A stretch of 64,000 nucleotides of DNA from Endomychus coccineus (GCA_958510875.1 OY294068.1:26950297-27014296), one strand, 5' to 3'. Shown: positions 1 through 13,640, counted from the first letter of the stretch. Notes: a model not told the origin generated them from the letters alone. Numbers and translations: made by a program.

Positions 1-433
1 ACATCCTATTTTATTTGTGATTATATTTTTTAATACGATTTTTCATTTATAACATTAGTTCAAATTCAAATAATAAAGCCTTTCAAGGTAACTATTCTTT
101 GTTTATATTATTAAATTTTTTAATTAGTAATAATATATATTTATTGCTGCGTTTATCGAATCATTACTGAATTTTATGTTTATATTTTGAATCAGGGTAC
201 TTGTAAAGCTATTCCTGAAACAAGGGTGGAAATGAAAACCAACTATGTGTTATTTTCCGCCCCTCTGTTGTTTCTATATTAAAATATAACATTTTTTATT
301 GTATTATGAAAACTGTATGTTATTAATTTTAGTACCTATGTAATTCTGTTTTATATTTGTATATAAACCTAAATAAAATTCATATTATTAATTTTAATAA
401 TTGGCATAACCTTTCACTTTTACATTTTACATC

Positions 434-1265
434 CATTTCCTTTTAGTTATGTAAAAAAATTGTCTTCTAATGGTTCTGTTTGATGATTTTCTAACAATGG
501 TTAATTTAAATTAAGCTGATTGAAACAATACGAAATTCGATGAACTGTGTGTATGCAGTATGCAGTATATGTCGGTGATGCTAATTCATTCAAAACAATT
601 TAAAAAAGTTCTCAATAACTTGATTTTCGAATCATTCCCTACCGTTGGCTTTTTGAGGGGTGTTTTTACAGTCTATATTTTTCACCAAGTTAATATAATA
701 TTTATAAACTGGGCTATGGATTTGGAATGCTATATATTTGGAACTAATTGAAGTAGAGCCTGTACAACATATTTATCGAATACTTCAAAAACTATTTTAA
801 CATTTCGATTTTCCTAATTTGTAGGATATTCAAAGACTACCCAAATTTTAATGTTCTAGTTTATGTATTTTCTTAAGGCAAAAAATGTCTCCCGAGTCAA
901 AGTTAGCATACTGCCATTTGATTGGGTTTTGAATTTAGCCAATTACTCTTTATACATTTGAGAATGTGAACGTGTTATGTTTAGAAAAATTGTTCATGGC
1001 TTTGCTGTTGAATGCATTATTGTCATATATTGTACAGAATATTTTATATCAAATTTGTTCTAATTTCAAAATAATTGACAAAATTTACACTTACTACCGT
1101 GCCACTACGAGAATCTAGTTCTGTTATTGTTACCATGAAATATTTCACAGGGACAGTTGATATCCATTGTTTCCGTTGTTATCTTTAAGAAAACTAAACA
1201 TGTGAACTTTCGGTCCATTGTTGTAATTTTCCTGGAAGCGAGGAGCACAACATTCTTTCTCTGTA
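434..1265. repeat. Dispersed repeat, copy 1
   Basis: Collinear with 6735-8160, which carries an extra 619-bp insertion. Shared landmarks include ACTTGATTTTCGAATCAT, TTTGGAATGCT and TTCATGGCTTTGCTGTTGAA. It has no coding capacity that I recognise and lies upstream of a pogo-type transposase relic, so it could be the non-coding part of that element. Confidence 0.6.
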
Positions 1266-1564
1266 TGTCAGAAACAGAATGTCTTCTTCTTTTCCGTTTT
1301 ATGTGTAGTTTCTTTTCACAATGAAAAAAAATTGGATCTGTATTGAGGAAGGAAATAGTTATTCACCAAAATCCAGAAAACATGGATGAAATGTTCTATT
1401 GAAATGCTCTTTCAAACTCTTGCAAGCTTCTCATCATTTTGTTCAAATCTGCTTACTACATCTTGTTCTATCCATGAAGTTTCGACCGTTCCCGTCGATT
1501 GACTTGGTCAAATTTTCTGCTAGGGAAGCCTATTGAATATATTGCAACTACAGGTGTATGAACC

Positions 1565-2335
1565 ATGGCGCGTGATGAGGGGTATTTTATTGTTAAACAT
1601 ACACAGCCGAATAAATCCAATCCTGTTCTTTTAATTTTGGATGGACATGGAAGTCACAAAGATTTGCAAGTGATTTTTTATGCTCGTGATTACTATATCA
1701 CATGCTTAGCACTCCGCCACACACCATGCATAAGCTACAGTCTTTGGACTTTCATGAACCCTTTTAAGGTCTGTTACAATGAAGCTTGTTCCTTGCGAAT
1801 GAGATCATACCCTGTTAACAGGTCAATATAATATCGCGAGATTAATCATTCAAGCTTTTTCCTAGACCTCGTTTAAACATTACGCAAAATGGTTTTCAGT
1901 GCACTGGAATATATCCATTGAAGGAAAATATATTCAAAGACTTAGACATTCTCCCGTCTATGATGACTAATATTTCAACTATCACCATCAATAATACCAG
2001 TGATGGTCTTAGTGATGATCCACTACAAAACGTTATGTTCAACCAAGAAAATATAGGAACTAGTGAAAGTCCAAAGAGCTGAAGAAGCCACGGGAAGTCA
2101 CGAAAAAAATTGATTTATTGACACTAAAAATAATAGTAAAGTAAATCCAAAGATAAACAAAATAATGAAGGAAAGAACCTCACGAATAGACACGGTAATG
2201 ACAATAAAAAATACGCTTGCTTAATATGCCACGAGATGTGTGACGAATATGGAATACAATGTAACGAATTGAAATGACATTCCTGTATTATATACCTATG
2301 TGATTTCTGTGAAAGTTGCAAGTTGCATTTATTTG
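1565..2335 (+). pseudogene. Pogo/Tigger-type (DDE_1) transposase relic
   Basis: The frame starting MARDEGYF contains PVLLILDGHGSH, the second-D motif of DDE_1 transposases. It then has a decayed QPLD-like region and MNPFKVCYNEAC. Beyond a stop, further pieces in other frames (KYACLICHEMCDEYGIQC) look like the C-terminal Cys/His finger often found in these elements. Several stops and frameshifts show it is dead. Confidence 0.6.
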
Positions 2336-2339
2336 TTTA

Positions 2340-3470
2340 AATAAAGTTTTATAAAGCTTCTTTGTAACATAAATATTTGTCCCAGGCTACCCTCCAAAGT
2401 TACGTACTTCTCTAATTTACTTATTTGTTTGAAGCTGTAAATTCAGCCAAATTCGTTTCCTTATAATTTGTTTTATTCAAAATCTCAGCAGCCTCAATCT
2501 TTAGGTGTGATAGCTACGTGTGGTTTTAATTAATAGCACCATTTTTTTATACAAAAAATTAAAAGCTTAAATGTCCCGCGCTACCCAATTTTCCTCTACT
2601 AGTTCTTGCAATTTCACCTCTAATACATTTGTTTGTCAATAAACCTAGTGTCATTAATTGCATCGTTAATGTCTGCAGGCTTACACGAATTTTTACATAT
2701 ACACCTTCACATAAAAAACCTGACAAACAAATATTTGCTGGGAGAAATGAGAATTAATGTGTTCGTGAGTATTAAACGGGGATGCGTAAGGGATTGCAGA
2801 GCATAGCACACATTGATTGAACCTAGGAGTAATCAGGATAACGAATGGCAATATCCGTCCTGCAAATCAAATATAAACTTGATGCGCGAATAGCGAGCTA
2901 TGGAAAGAATAACTTCACCTAAGCAGAACGAATTTTCTCATTTCGTTGGATTCAAATTTTTAGGCGTCTCGTAGATTCTCGCATATCAGACTTTACCTTA
3001 ACATAATTATAACAAACTGAAGAGGACCGGCTCCTCGAAAAATTAATTGCACTCTTGCATTTTGTATTGTGAAGACTTTATTTTCAATTGATGTTGCATC
3101 TGAAAGACATATAATAAAATAAAAATATCAGTTATTAAAATGGAGTGAGCGTAGCAAACGAAGTCTTCTCTTGAATGGGATTATATGTTATGCTCAAAAT
3201 TTACTGGCATAAAAACTCCATGTCGTAACCATAAGCCGTTTTCGAGTTATTGAGCAGAGCGGTTCGTGGAAATACTCGACGTTATTCGCTCTATTTCGCG
3301 CACTGTTCGGTGCGCTGACTGTCTGGTCGATTATAGAGAGAGATAGGCTGGTGGGTCTGTACCGTGAAAGCAGTACACTGCCTAGCTAATCGCACTGAAA
3401 AGGTGCCCTCTTCATTTTTTTCATGAGGCACCAGCGGCCGCCTCGTTTGATGCGTAGGCGGCCGCCTATT
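2340..3470. other. No gene recognised
   Basis: AT-rich with no long frame. The segment 3120-3470 contains GC-rich blocks, GTGAGCGTAGC repeats and a pair of GCGGCCGCC boxes at about 3434 and 3460. It is probably an older element into which the MITE at 3474 inserted, since a similar GTGAGCGTAGC lies at about 4457. Confidence 0.4.
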
Positions 3471-3473
3471 TTA

Positions 3474-4393
3474 CCGGGATATCAAAAACTATCTTGGTCA
3501 AGGGTGGTTGTAGAATCTAAAACGTGTGTCTTACTTTACGTTATCAAAACTTGTGTCAAATTAATTAATTTGAAGTTTCTAAAAATGAGAAACGAAATTA
3601 GAAGGTTCGAATTGTATAAAAACACAATTGCATGAACGCCAGACGTTCTATGTAATTAGCTACGAACGTAATCATTTTGACATATGCCTCGAGGAGCTCG
3701 CTACGCGTCAGTTAGAGTTTATACTTTTTACCTCGATCTTGTTATTTCTGGGCCGTTTTATGCCCGTGCGGCCGGCGCCAGTTGTAATAAAGTGTTTTCG
3801 GCCATAGGCCGCTAGCTTTTAACCGCGGTATATTTTAGTAGCTAGAATTTCCTTTGGTACGTCACACGTTAGACGCGCGTAGCTGAGACCTGAGAATACC
3901 TGTTTCTATTTCAATTAAATTTTCCTATTTAATCGACATTTTGGGGCCCGAGACTATGCTATTTAGTTGGCCCCGTTCATAAACTAACGCCATATGGAGC
4001 GAAAACCGCATGCGAAAAGTCCTCGTAAAGACGTTCTATGTTCGGAAGATTTGCACTTTTCTAACTCGCGAGCTACGCGCTCCTCACGTGAACGTCATTC
4101 GATTTATCGAAAATTAACCAATTTAAAACAGTTTTCGACCCCGTTTGTGGCTATTGCGACCTTGTAAAAGGTTCAAAGTTAACATTTCGTTTTACATTCC
4201 ACAACCACCCTTGACCAAGATAATTTTTAATTTGTAGTTCATTATTGTTTTACAACTGAGATAAATAGGTATGAAATTTGTAGGTTATTGATGATGTCAG
4301 TGTGACAGTGACATAATTATTTCAAACGTAAAGTAAGACACACGTTTTAGATTCCACAACCACCCTTGACCAAGATAATTTTTGATATCCCGG
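3474..4393. mobile_element. Long-TIR MITE with TA target duplication, copy 1
   Basis: Begins CCGGGATATCAAAAACTATC and ends with its inverse. TA lies on both sides (3472-3473 and 4394-4395), as expected for a Tc1/mariner-mobilised element. Terminal repeats are tens of bp long. The interior is GC-rich and shares long blocks with 12215-13190. A second partial copy of the right TIR lies internally at about 4198-4230. Confidence 0.7.
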
Positions 4394-4395
4394 TA

Positions 4396-6734
4396 CATGA
4401 AAGAAGACTTTCTACGAATTTAATTTCGCCCTTGAACAGATTATGTGAAAGGAAGAGTGAGCGTAGCTCTTTCCGACTCACTCACCCACTTCGTGTTAAA
4501 TCTTTAGGCATATGTGCAGTGTACTAACCGACCTCCTAGTAATTTCTGATAATTGGATTTTAAACACTTCTTTAGCAACCTGTTACACACATTTTTTATA
4601 CCGTTGTCAAATTTTTGGAATAAATGGAAAATATGAAATGTCATAGTTTGAGAATGGAAAATCTTTGGACGTTATCAAACTGATAATGATTATGAATTAT
4701 TTTGAAATTAACAATACACAAGTATAACAAAAACCGACCTTGTTGCCTAGCTGACGTTGTTCACAAACAATTTTTTTTTTGGAATTCGCGAAGTTCGTCT
4801 CAGATTGTCTATCATTTCCAATGAACTATGTTCAATTGATCACATTCATATGTGTTAGTAAAATAGATTCCGGACACTCCTGTGAGTCAAATGTAAATGA
4901 TTGTAGGAACAGGAAATATTTTGGAAATGATTTAGAAACCGCTAGATAAAGACGTTGAATTATAATCTATGTTACATTGAAATTTTATCCAAATAATCTA
5001 CATAATGTATTTCACATACTGACACCTGCTGGTCACTCACAAATTATTCACATGTACTATCAAAATGTACAGACTGAAGACATAAAACAGATCGTGACGT
5101 CACATCGATGACGATCATTTTTGATTACTCGCTTCAAAATAAAATCTTTTCAAATATGAAATATCTTTGACTTGACGTTTAATTTGAATTTCCAAAAAAT
5201 TTACGAATATTTTCATCACCGTTTTCATGAACTTACACACTCCTAAATGATGAAATTCAAGTTCCAAATTCGTTGCATTTACATAAAACGTCGCGTAAAT
5301 GTCCAGGAGACAACCAGGCCACCCTGGCATCCAGGTGTATTGGGGAATTTTTTCAATACCAGAATCGTGTTCAGTGACCTCGAAAACCCTCGAGTAACAT
5401 TTTGGTTCAATTTCCAAGCAAATATCGAGAAAACCTCGTGGATAACCCTCACAACTAGAACTTATACTGGTTCCCAGGTACATTATATGGTTTTTCTGAC
5501 ATCATATTCGTGTTCAGCGGCCCCTGAAACCCACGGGTAACAAATTTGGGTCGATTTACACAATGTATCACCGAATAATGAATTTTTCGTTTGCTTCAAA
5601 AATTGCACATGAAAAAATGCGATGCAGAAATGCAGTTTCTCATCAAGGAATGGGATGCAAAAAACCGCATCTCGATGCATTTCACTGCGCACGTTTTCGG
5701 ACCTTTGGCGTACTACTATTTTTCCTCGACTAGTTATTTTGATGGCTTGTCATAGCTAAGTTTCACGTCATATAAAATTACTCTCTGTCACTTTATTTGT
5801 ACGTGAATATGATAAAAGCAACGCCTGACGTGATTTCCGAATCGCAGCTCTCATCTCAGAACCCACATCCCTCTTTATCTCCCTATAGCTCTAGAGGATA
5901 AATATTCTTTCAGGTTTTTCAATTCAACCAGGATTGTTTGATCGTATTCATGAATCGATTCGACTTCTGATGGAAATGTGTTCAAGACAAGGGTTGTTAA
6001 TTTTGCGTAGGTACATATGTTAGTCATTCCATGTCAGCAACCGTTCCGCAAATATTTTGAAGTGTATGATTCAGCAGGGCTTTTGAATAATCAATATCTG
6101 TTTAATCAATCTCACTCAAAGACAGGCGTTAATTATTAACAGTATAATGCAGTGTATACTATATCCTATAGTTGGATGAACTGACATTCGCACGCTGCAT
6201 CTCGACGAAGCAAAGGTCAATAACTTCTAATTAATTAATATAAATCTATTTACAAAATTTCCGGAATGTGAATAATCGTACTATGTTCAAAAAGTTCAAG
6301 AGTTCGCAGGAAATTCCTTAAATTATAAAACATTCAACTTGAATCCAAGTTTTGTTTCATTTCTGTTCCCACTCAAGTGCAAAATTAATTTTTACTACTT
6401 TGCTAAATTTTACTGATACACTAGGAACTCTTTCGCAAACCAAATTACTACCCTGGCTATCACTCTGACGAATATTAAATCCCAAAGAATATATTTGTCA
6501 ATAAATGAGCAATTACTTGTTAGAAATTAATGCAAAACAAGGAGAAGGTCCCTGTCCAATTCACAAAAGTAGTATAGGTCTAGACAGTACCCTTTATAGT
6601 ACAAGACCTGGACGCTCGATCGTGACGTCACTAGCCAGAGGTTATGTTGCAGCTGGTCACTCCTACGTTACAGCTCAATGCTGCAATACCGATAGACGTG
6701 AACTGAGTCCTTAGTTGCACCTTATTTGCTTTTA
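4396..6734. other. No gene recognised
   Basis: AT-rich sequence with short overlapping frames on both strands around 5115-5540 that look like chance. I see no splice-consistent coding series or repeats shared with the rest of the window. Confidence 0.4.
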
Positions 6735-8160
6735 TTAATGTAAAAAACCTGTCATCTGATGGTTCTGGTTGAACATTCCTTAATGATTTGACATTTGAAT
6801 CAAGCTCATTGGAACAATATACAATACGAAATTATTTTTTTCCGTGATCTGTGTGTGACCTTGCAGTATTTGTCGATGTTTTTAAGTATCTAACAAATTC
6901 TATGAATTTCTTAACAACTTGATTTTCGAATCATGCTTTAAGTTACCTTTGACGATCGATCCCTGGAAAATGTCCATTAATCGTTGTCTTTTGAGGAGAT
7001 GTAAAAACGTACCTTCATTATTTTCCACCAAGTTGATATAATATTTATAAGCTAGGCTGTGGATTTGGAATGCTCTATAGTTGAACCCACGGTCGTACAT
7101 ACAGGTCTGGGAACTCTATGTTTGACATGAGTCTCTTACATGTCGCCAAACTCGTAGTCCCTCGCTCAGCCACCAGCTAGCGCCTGGATCGAAGTATGAC
7201 AGACAACAATCACATTATTAAGTAAAATAATTTTTCTCTTAACGCAATATTTACTATTCTGATTTGAGAGAGGAATAGAACTGTTACTCTTGTCAATATG
7301 TATTACTCCCCTTAAAAATAACTTCCCCTTTCTCGTTATACATGCTCGCACACATAAAAGACCTCGTTAAAACGATTTCTATCCGGAATCGCAAGCATCC
7401 ACTTTTTTCGCATTTCCGCAACTTTCGGCACTTTAAAAACAGAAGTTTCTTGCTTCACATTTTTGTACCCCATTTTGCATTTCGGCACAATGCACGGTTT
7501 CGTAATTTTTTTCTAAAAACGCCGGTATTCCTTGTGTTTACAAGTCAACAATGACAGTTGCCAGAGAACACGGTCGTATACGTGCCAAAGATCATTCCTC
7601 GACTCATGCGCCACCCTTTTGGTACTACGCGACAGTTGACGCTTAGCGGACTCAGTTGTCACATAGGAAACAGCCTCGAGTTCCCAGACCTGTATATACG
7701 ACCGTGGTTGAACCCAATTGAAGTAGAAAATGTATAACATATTCATTAAATACCTAAAAGGCTGCTTTAACATATTGACGTTCCAAATTTGTAGGATAGA
7801 GTGCTTTCAAATTCAAAGAATATACAAATTATACAAATATAACATGTTGTAGTTCATAAATCTTTTTAAAGCATAAAATGAGGGAAAATCCTCGTCTCCC
7901 TAATCAAAGTTGGGATACACGATACTCATCTTCTCAAGTTTTGTTCATGGCTTTGCTGTTGAATGCATTATTGTGGTAGAATAATTTTGTATACAATTTG
8001 TTCCAATTTCAAAATAATTCACATTTACAATTACTACGGTAAAACTACAACAATCTTGTTGTTACCATGAAATCTTTCACAGGAACAGCCGATATCCATT
8101 GTTCCCTTAGTACAGTGTTATAATTTCCCTTTCAGCCAGGAGTACAACATTTATTCGTCA
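6735..8160. repeat. Dispersed repeat, copy 2, interrupted by a MITE
   Basis: Collinear with 434-1265 apart from the 619-bp insertion at 7088-7706. Copy 1 shows the uninterrupted site (TTTGGAACTAATTGAAG), so the insertion post-dates the duplication of the repeat. Confidence 0.6.
7088..7706. mobile_element. 619-bp MITE with 8-bp target duplication (hAT-like)
   Basis: Terminal inverted repeats of 29 bp start CACGGTCGTAYATACAGGTC with one mismatch. Both sides carry the direct repeat GTTGAACC (7080-7087 and 7707-7714). An 8-bp duplication fits hAT or P-type transposition. There is no transposase frame. Confidence 0.8.
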
Positions 8161-9878
8161 TAAGTAGTTAGATAAAAAACGTCAGTAAACATTGACTTAG
8201 GAAGCCATTTTCAACGCACTTTATTCAGTGATAACATTCTTATACACGTTCATTTACAGTTTACCTTTCAATCACACGAGGATACCTTAGGAAAGCATGC
8301 AACATATAATTTACCACAAAAAAGAGTTAAAACTGTTTAATTCTAATATTCATCACCTGTCGCTATCAATACCGACTGAGCGCAAATGAGACTAAATGAT
8401 ACTGTCCTATGCTACGTCTCTTGTCCAAGCCTCTTGTTGATGACGTCACACTGATTTTTGTACTCGGCGTTCAGGCCTTGTACTATAGAGGGTATTGGTC
8501 TAAATAGATCAATGACACCACAGCTAAATCGTTCTGGACAGCTGTTTTGACTTCTCTGACTCATCAACAGAATGAGTAGACCTGTGGTGTTAACGATCGA
8601 TATCTCTGCTGATGGATTTATGGCCACCAACAGTAAGTGCTAGAGTGGTAAAAACAAATAACGTCATCTAGCAGCGAGCATTGTGGAGAACATCAACTAA
8701 ATGGCTCTTCCGTACTTCATAAAAGTCACGACGGGCAGTTTTAGGACTAAGTGTATCAGAGTGTGACACAAACCAAAGCAAAAATCAATAATTGAACAAT
8801 TGCTTGTTAAAAATCAATCTAATCCACAAAGATAGTATATTTTTCTCTAAATCGATCAGTGACACCAAACTATTTTATTTCACAGTTTCTACTTGAAGAG
8901 GCGTATCTTGACGACTTACATTTCACAAAGAAAGGAAAACATTCTTGATCAATGATAAACATTCATGGGTAAAATAGGGGTAAGCTTAATAAAATCAATT
9001 CTGAGAAAAAATAAGAGAGTATGTGTTGTTATTGACCTAATTCAAGACACATTTTGAGTACTTCACTCCAAGTGGAATATTTGAATGGGCAAGGGACAAT
9101 CATTTCCATTGACTCGAAAAAAATCTACTGAAAATTCCCAGTACTTTTTCCGAAAAAAATGTATAAGGTGAAGTACTACAAATCACCAAAATGCTTCAAA
9201 TTCCACCCACTATCCGTTCCCTACTTTACCTTTATGAACGATAACAAACATTATCCAGTTTGATTTCGTTTTAATAACTTAACATAGACAGTTCATGTGA
9301 AAAAAAAAATTGTTAAGTAAATCACTGAGTTATAAATGACCCATAATCGAAAATTGAATTTACTTTACTATACTGATCATTTTTGATTTTCAAATAATTT
9401 TGGAAAAAGATTCTGACTACTCTTTTCCTTTTGTTCTAGTGTTACCGTCAGATGAAATGAAAAACATTTCTTCAGAGCATTTTTTTATAAGCTTTAGTTT
9501 TAACACACATTGTTCGGGCATTGATGTATGTGATCGTTCAATTACGTTTCAGATCAGTTTCAGCACTCATCAGGAGCTCTTGAAAAAAATTAAGTACGTG
9601 CCTGCACAATAGAAAAATTTGTAAAATTGGGAAGTCTAATGCTCAAGGAGAATCGAAAGTTGGAGGTGACATTTTTCATTAATTGTTGAAATAAAAACAG
9701 TAAAATATCGAACGATAAATTATCAGAGTTCTGCGGACAGCTGAACTTGATAATTTTGATCTATAAGTTGGATTCCGCGCCACAGTAGCCGATATCCCCA
9801 TGATAGACATCTTTATCTCGGACACATTGTATATAACACAATATGTTGGTTCAAGATATAAACAGCGGTTCTAATAAT
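8161..9878. other. No gene recognised
   Basis: AT-rich, with only short isolated frames. The piece near 8790-8860 shares motifs with 6495-6600 (AATTGCTTGTTA...AAT, CACAAAGATAGTAT), suggesting old repeat sequence. Confidence 0.35.
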
Positions 9879-11116
9879 AGGCTCATTCAACATTTTTTTT
9901 AATTTCATAATTCAAAAGTACTGTACTCAAATAGTCTAACTACAAAACAATTTTTTTTTATTCACATGTTTACAGCCTAAAATTAATATTTGATATCCGT
10001 GCGCGTCTAAACGAGGCGCGGCTGATTGTGACGTCACTATACGTACGGTTGATGGGCGCCAGACAAGAGGTATTCGTTATTAGTCAACTCGGGTCAGTTT
10101 TCGTTGTGTGTTGACTATATGTATCGTGAATTTACTGTCGTTTGATTTATAATGAGCGATAAAAAGACTTTTCGCAAAAGTTGCATGGTACCAGAGTGTA
10201 GGAATACATCTATAAATGCACCGGATAAGCTATTCATTTGTTTGCGAGCCAACCAGAAAGTAAGAAAAGCTTGGCAGCGTGCTATGCGTAGAACTGATTT
10301 TGTGTCTGACAAAGGATCGAGATACTGTTGCGAAGATCATTTTGATGTGAGCATATCAATATAATGAGGGCGAGTTTAATTTCTAATACATCATTTTCAT
10401 ATCAGGTTGAAAAGGACATAGAAAATTGCATGTACTTAAAAACTATGAAAAGTGGCAGAATACAAATGAAGCCAGGTGTAATACCGCATATTTTTGATTG
10501 CCAGAAAAACCGCACGTATTCAAACCTAGGGAAGTATTAAAAAACGGGAAAAACTAAATATTATGCAGACTTACATCACTGAAAGTTCTGATAATGACTT
10601 GACTGCTCTTAATGAAGACACAGAAAGAGAAACTACTACTGCGACACAAACCGCGGATCGTGGTATTCAAGTGAATTTGCAGTGTAAGTATAGAAGAATA
10701 CTTCTGATAAAATCTACTGTGTTTACTTACAGTTGTAATTTTACTCCTTTCATTTCACTGCTAATAAAGTCCTTATTTTCGTTGAAACAGTCCATTATCA
10801 TAAATATATCGACTTCTGGTAGATTACCAGAATCAGCTTTCATAAATCCAGCTTTCAATGCGTACATTTAAAAAAACACACTTCACCAACAGGATAAATA
10901 CGAGTAACACAAGCGATGCAACGGCCACTAGACTATGTGTGCGTATAGTGACGTCACGCGCTGTTTTCGGTACTTTTCCACCAGCGCAACTTCAACTTGA
11001 ATTATTTCAGTACAGGATAAAACTATTGGTCTGAAATTTTGTCAGTATATTAGGGGTCCCGACACTACAAGACAATCCATAAAAAGGTTATAATGTTAAT
11101 TTCACTGAACGACCCT
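9879..11116 (+). mobile_element. THAP-domain transposon derivative, copy 1
   Basis: The ends AGGCTCATTCA and the inverse of AGGGTCGTTCA are shared with the copy at 24255-25512. It encodes a THAP zinc finger at 10152. A 58-nt intron with intact GTGAGC and TATCAG sites follows, then ENCMYLKTMKSGRIQMKPGV. A later segment ends at a GTAAGT-like donor. There is no transposase core, so it is non-autonomous, possibly derived from a P/THAP-type element. Confidence 0.65.
10152..10502 (+). pseudogene. THAP-domain fragment, two exons
   Basis: Exon 1 (10152 to about 10347) reads MSDKKTFRKSCMVPECRN ... RYCCEDHFD with the C2CH ligands of a THAP finger. After the 58-nt intron the frame resumes as VEKDIENCMYLKTMKSGRI and MKPGVIPHIF, matching the AVPTIF box. 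A few later indels and stops break the frame. Confidence 0.6.
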
Positions 11117-12212
11117 ATTATCGTTCATGTCCAATTGATAAATATTCCGAAAAGTATGGTCCCTATCCCAAAATATAGTTTTTCATTAATTCATCTCAAA
11201 CCAGGAGTATGGTTCAAAAAAAATATTTGGTTACGTTTTTTGGTTTGAAAACCTGGGCTCAATTGTAAAGTCTGGGCCCAGGGGGAATCACCACCGTCAC
11301 CCCTTCTCTCATCGCCCGTCGGGTCTGATTATTACAAATAATCGTTGTGGTGAAAAGTAATCGGTAGAATGGAAGATTACACTTAGTTTCCCAGCTGAAT
11401 AGAGTATTGTAAGAATATCTTAGCTAGTTGATATCGCGATAGAAGTCTTTACAAGTTCGACAATCATCTAGTTAAGACACTTCCTCGATATACAAATTAC
11501 AAAGTTCTAAAGCTAACATTGCAATTACAAATGACGCAAAACAAAAGCGTAACAACAAATAATTCAGAAACTAGTTTGACAATTCCAATTTTGCCTCATT
11601 TCTGAGGCACTACACTACCAGAGAAATGGTGCAATCCTAGGTTGTGCACATCACCCAGCATGCGTTATGCTCCATTCTATACTAAACTATCGACTGGCAG
11701 TCGTCTATGTGTTGCCATGGAGATCAGTCTCACTCAGGTTCAAGTACAGTCTGGTGTAAAGTCTACGGTCGGTTGCGAGACATTACCAGCACTAATCGCC
11801 TAACTGTCAGTTATGAACAACTTGTGGAGTCACCTCGCTTAATATCCTCCGTCAGACCCACTACCGCTATCTAGCGCAGTTTATTGTAACTACAGCAATA
11901 ATACGAAATCTCTTCCACCGCAATACAGAACGCAAAATCTGTGAATTAACTCACAGAGCACCCTACAAACTGAAACAAACACGAAAGTTACTTTTGAAGT
12001 GAATGCCAGAAAATGGCTTTAATCGCTTGACTGTTTTAACCACCAACGAAATGAAATTATTAGTACGGGGATAGATCAAAAGTTTTTGTAACATTAGTGA
12101 AGATAATCATAAAAGTAAAAGAAAACGTATATAGCGTTTTTCTGAGTATAGCCGTACATACTTCATACTTAATAAAACGTTATATTTAACAAGCATATAG
12201 CCACTAATAACC
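11117..12212. other. No gene recognised; GC-richer repeat patches
   Basis: 11270-11330 and 11600-11900 are less AT-rich than their surroundings and look like old repeat debris. No frame or family is recognisable. Confidence 0.35.
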
Positions 12213-12214
12213 TA

Positions 12215-13190
12215 CCGGGATATCAAAAATTATCTTGGTCAAGGGTGGTTGTGGAATCTAAAACGTGTGTCTTACTTTACGTTTGAAATAATTATGTCAT
12301 AATTAATTTGAAGTTTCTAAAAGTGCGAAATTTCGCAATTTTATATGAATATTGTAACACTCAGAGTCAGAAGTCTTTAGCGCTTTGGACTCCGGGATTC
12401 TCACGTGGCCTATCGAAATTAGAAGGTTCGAATTATCTAAAAACATAATTGCATGAACGCCAGACGTCCTATGTGATTAGCTACGAACGAAATCATTTCG
12501 ACATATGCCTCGAGGAGCTCGCTGCGCCTAAGTTAGAGTTTATACATTTTACCTCGGTCTTGTTAATTTGGGGCCGTTTCTTGCCCCGTGCGACCGGCGC
12601 CAGCCGTAATAAAGTGTTTTTGGCTATGGGCCGCTAGCTTTTACCCGCTTCGTGTATATTTTAGTCGCGAGAAAATTCCCTTTGGTACGTCGCACGTTAG
12701 ACGCTCGTAGCTGAGATCTGAGAATAGCTCTAACTGTTTTAATTAAATTTTCCTATTTAATGGACATTCATCGAAGAAAGAAGGGCCGTCGGGCACGGTC
12801 CGATAATAAATCTAACTACATGGAGCGAAAACGGCACGGGAAAAGTCGTCGTAAAGCCGTATTAGGTAGGTACAACCAGTTTGCACTTTCCTAACTCGCG
12901 TGCTACGGGCTTCTCACGTGAACGTCATTCGATTTACGGAAAATTAACTATTTCAAAACCGTTTTGACCCGAATTGTGGCTATCACGACCTCTGAAAAGG
13001 TTCAAAGTTCACATAATTATTTCATAATTTGTAGTTCATTATTGTTTTACAACTGAAATAAATAGGTATGAAATTTGTAGGTTATTGATGATGTCAGTGT
13101 GACAGTGACATAATTATTTCAAACGTAAAGTAAGACACACGTTTTAGATTCCACAACCACCCTTGACCAAGATAATTTTTGATATCCCGG
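12215..13190. mobile_element. Long-TIR MITE with TA target duplication, copy 2
   Basis: Same family as 3474-4393. The two TIRs are nearly identical for about 80 bp (GGTCAAGGGTGGTTGTGGAA, CTAAAACGTGTGTCTTACTT). TA flanks are at 12213-12214 and 13191-13192. No transposase is encoded; the short frames inside are not conserved between copies. Confidence 0.75.
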
Positions 13191-13239
13191 TATAAAGGAG
13201 TTCACACTGTGGATAGACTATAACACTATAAATAACCCT

Positions 13240-13640
13240 TATCCACTAAGAATACTGTTAAAATACTGAGGACCTTTCAGCTACCAAATTAATTGATTGA
13301 AAATTCCTTATGATAATTTAATTCTGATGGGGATAGTATCAAGTATGTATCATGCTTTTAAGCGCAGCCAGTTTGTCTTGTATGGGGTGGTTTGAATGTT
13401 TGTGAATATTATATTGTGAAGTCTTATGATAAATTGCGAAGGAATGTTTGCTATTTGATTTAGTTATGGTTAAGTCCAAAAACTTAATAGTTTGATTGAC
13501 TAATCTTATTGTCTTTGTGTTCCATTAAAGCCTGTTAATATATCGTCAACATACCGATGCCAATAAATGAATCTTTTCATAATAAGGTGTGGATTTCCAA
13601 TTGTAATTTATTCATAAATATTTCGGTCAGATGAGGTTCT
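13240..13640 (-). mobile_element. PLE reverse-transcriptase fragment (inverted piece)
   Basis: On the minus strand a broken frame reads WHRYVDDI then LNQ-type residues, as in Penelope-like RT. It is preceded by pLTR-like sequence with TTATCCACTAA and GGTAGCTGAAAGG. Stops interrupt it. It lies head-to-head with the plus-strand piece that follows; both contain the same TTTGTCTTGTATGGGGTGG block in opposite orientation. Confidence 0.5.

Noticed and set aside
5115..5540. Overlapping frames of about 100-120 codons on both strands
   Set aside because: No motif, no splice partners, and low-complexity AT-rich context; probably chance.
7342..7554. Arg/Phe-rich 70-codon frame
   Set aside because: Lies inside the non-coding 619-bp MITE.
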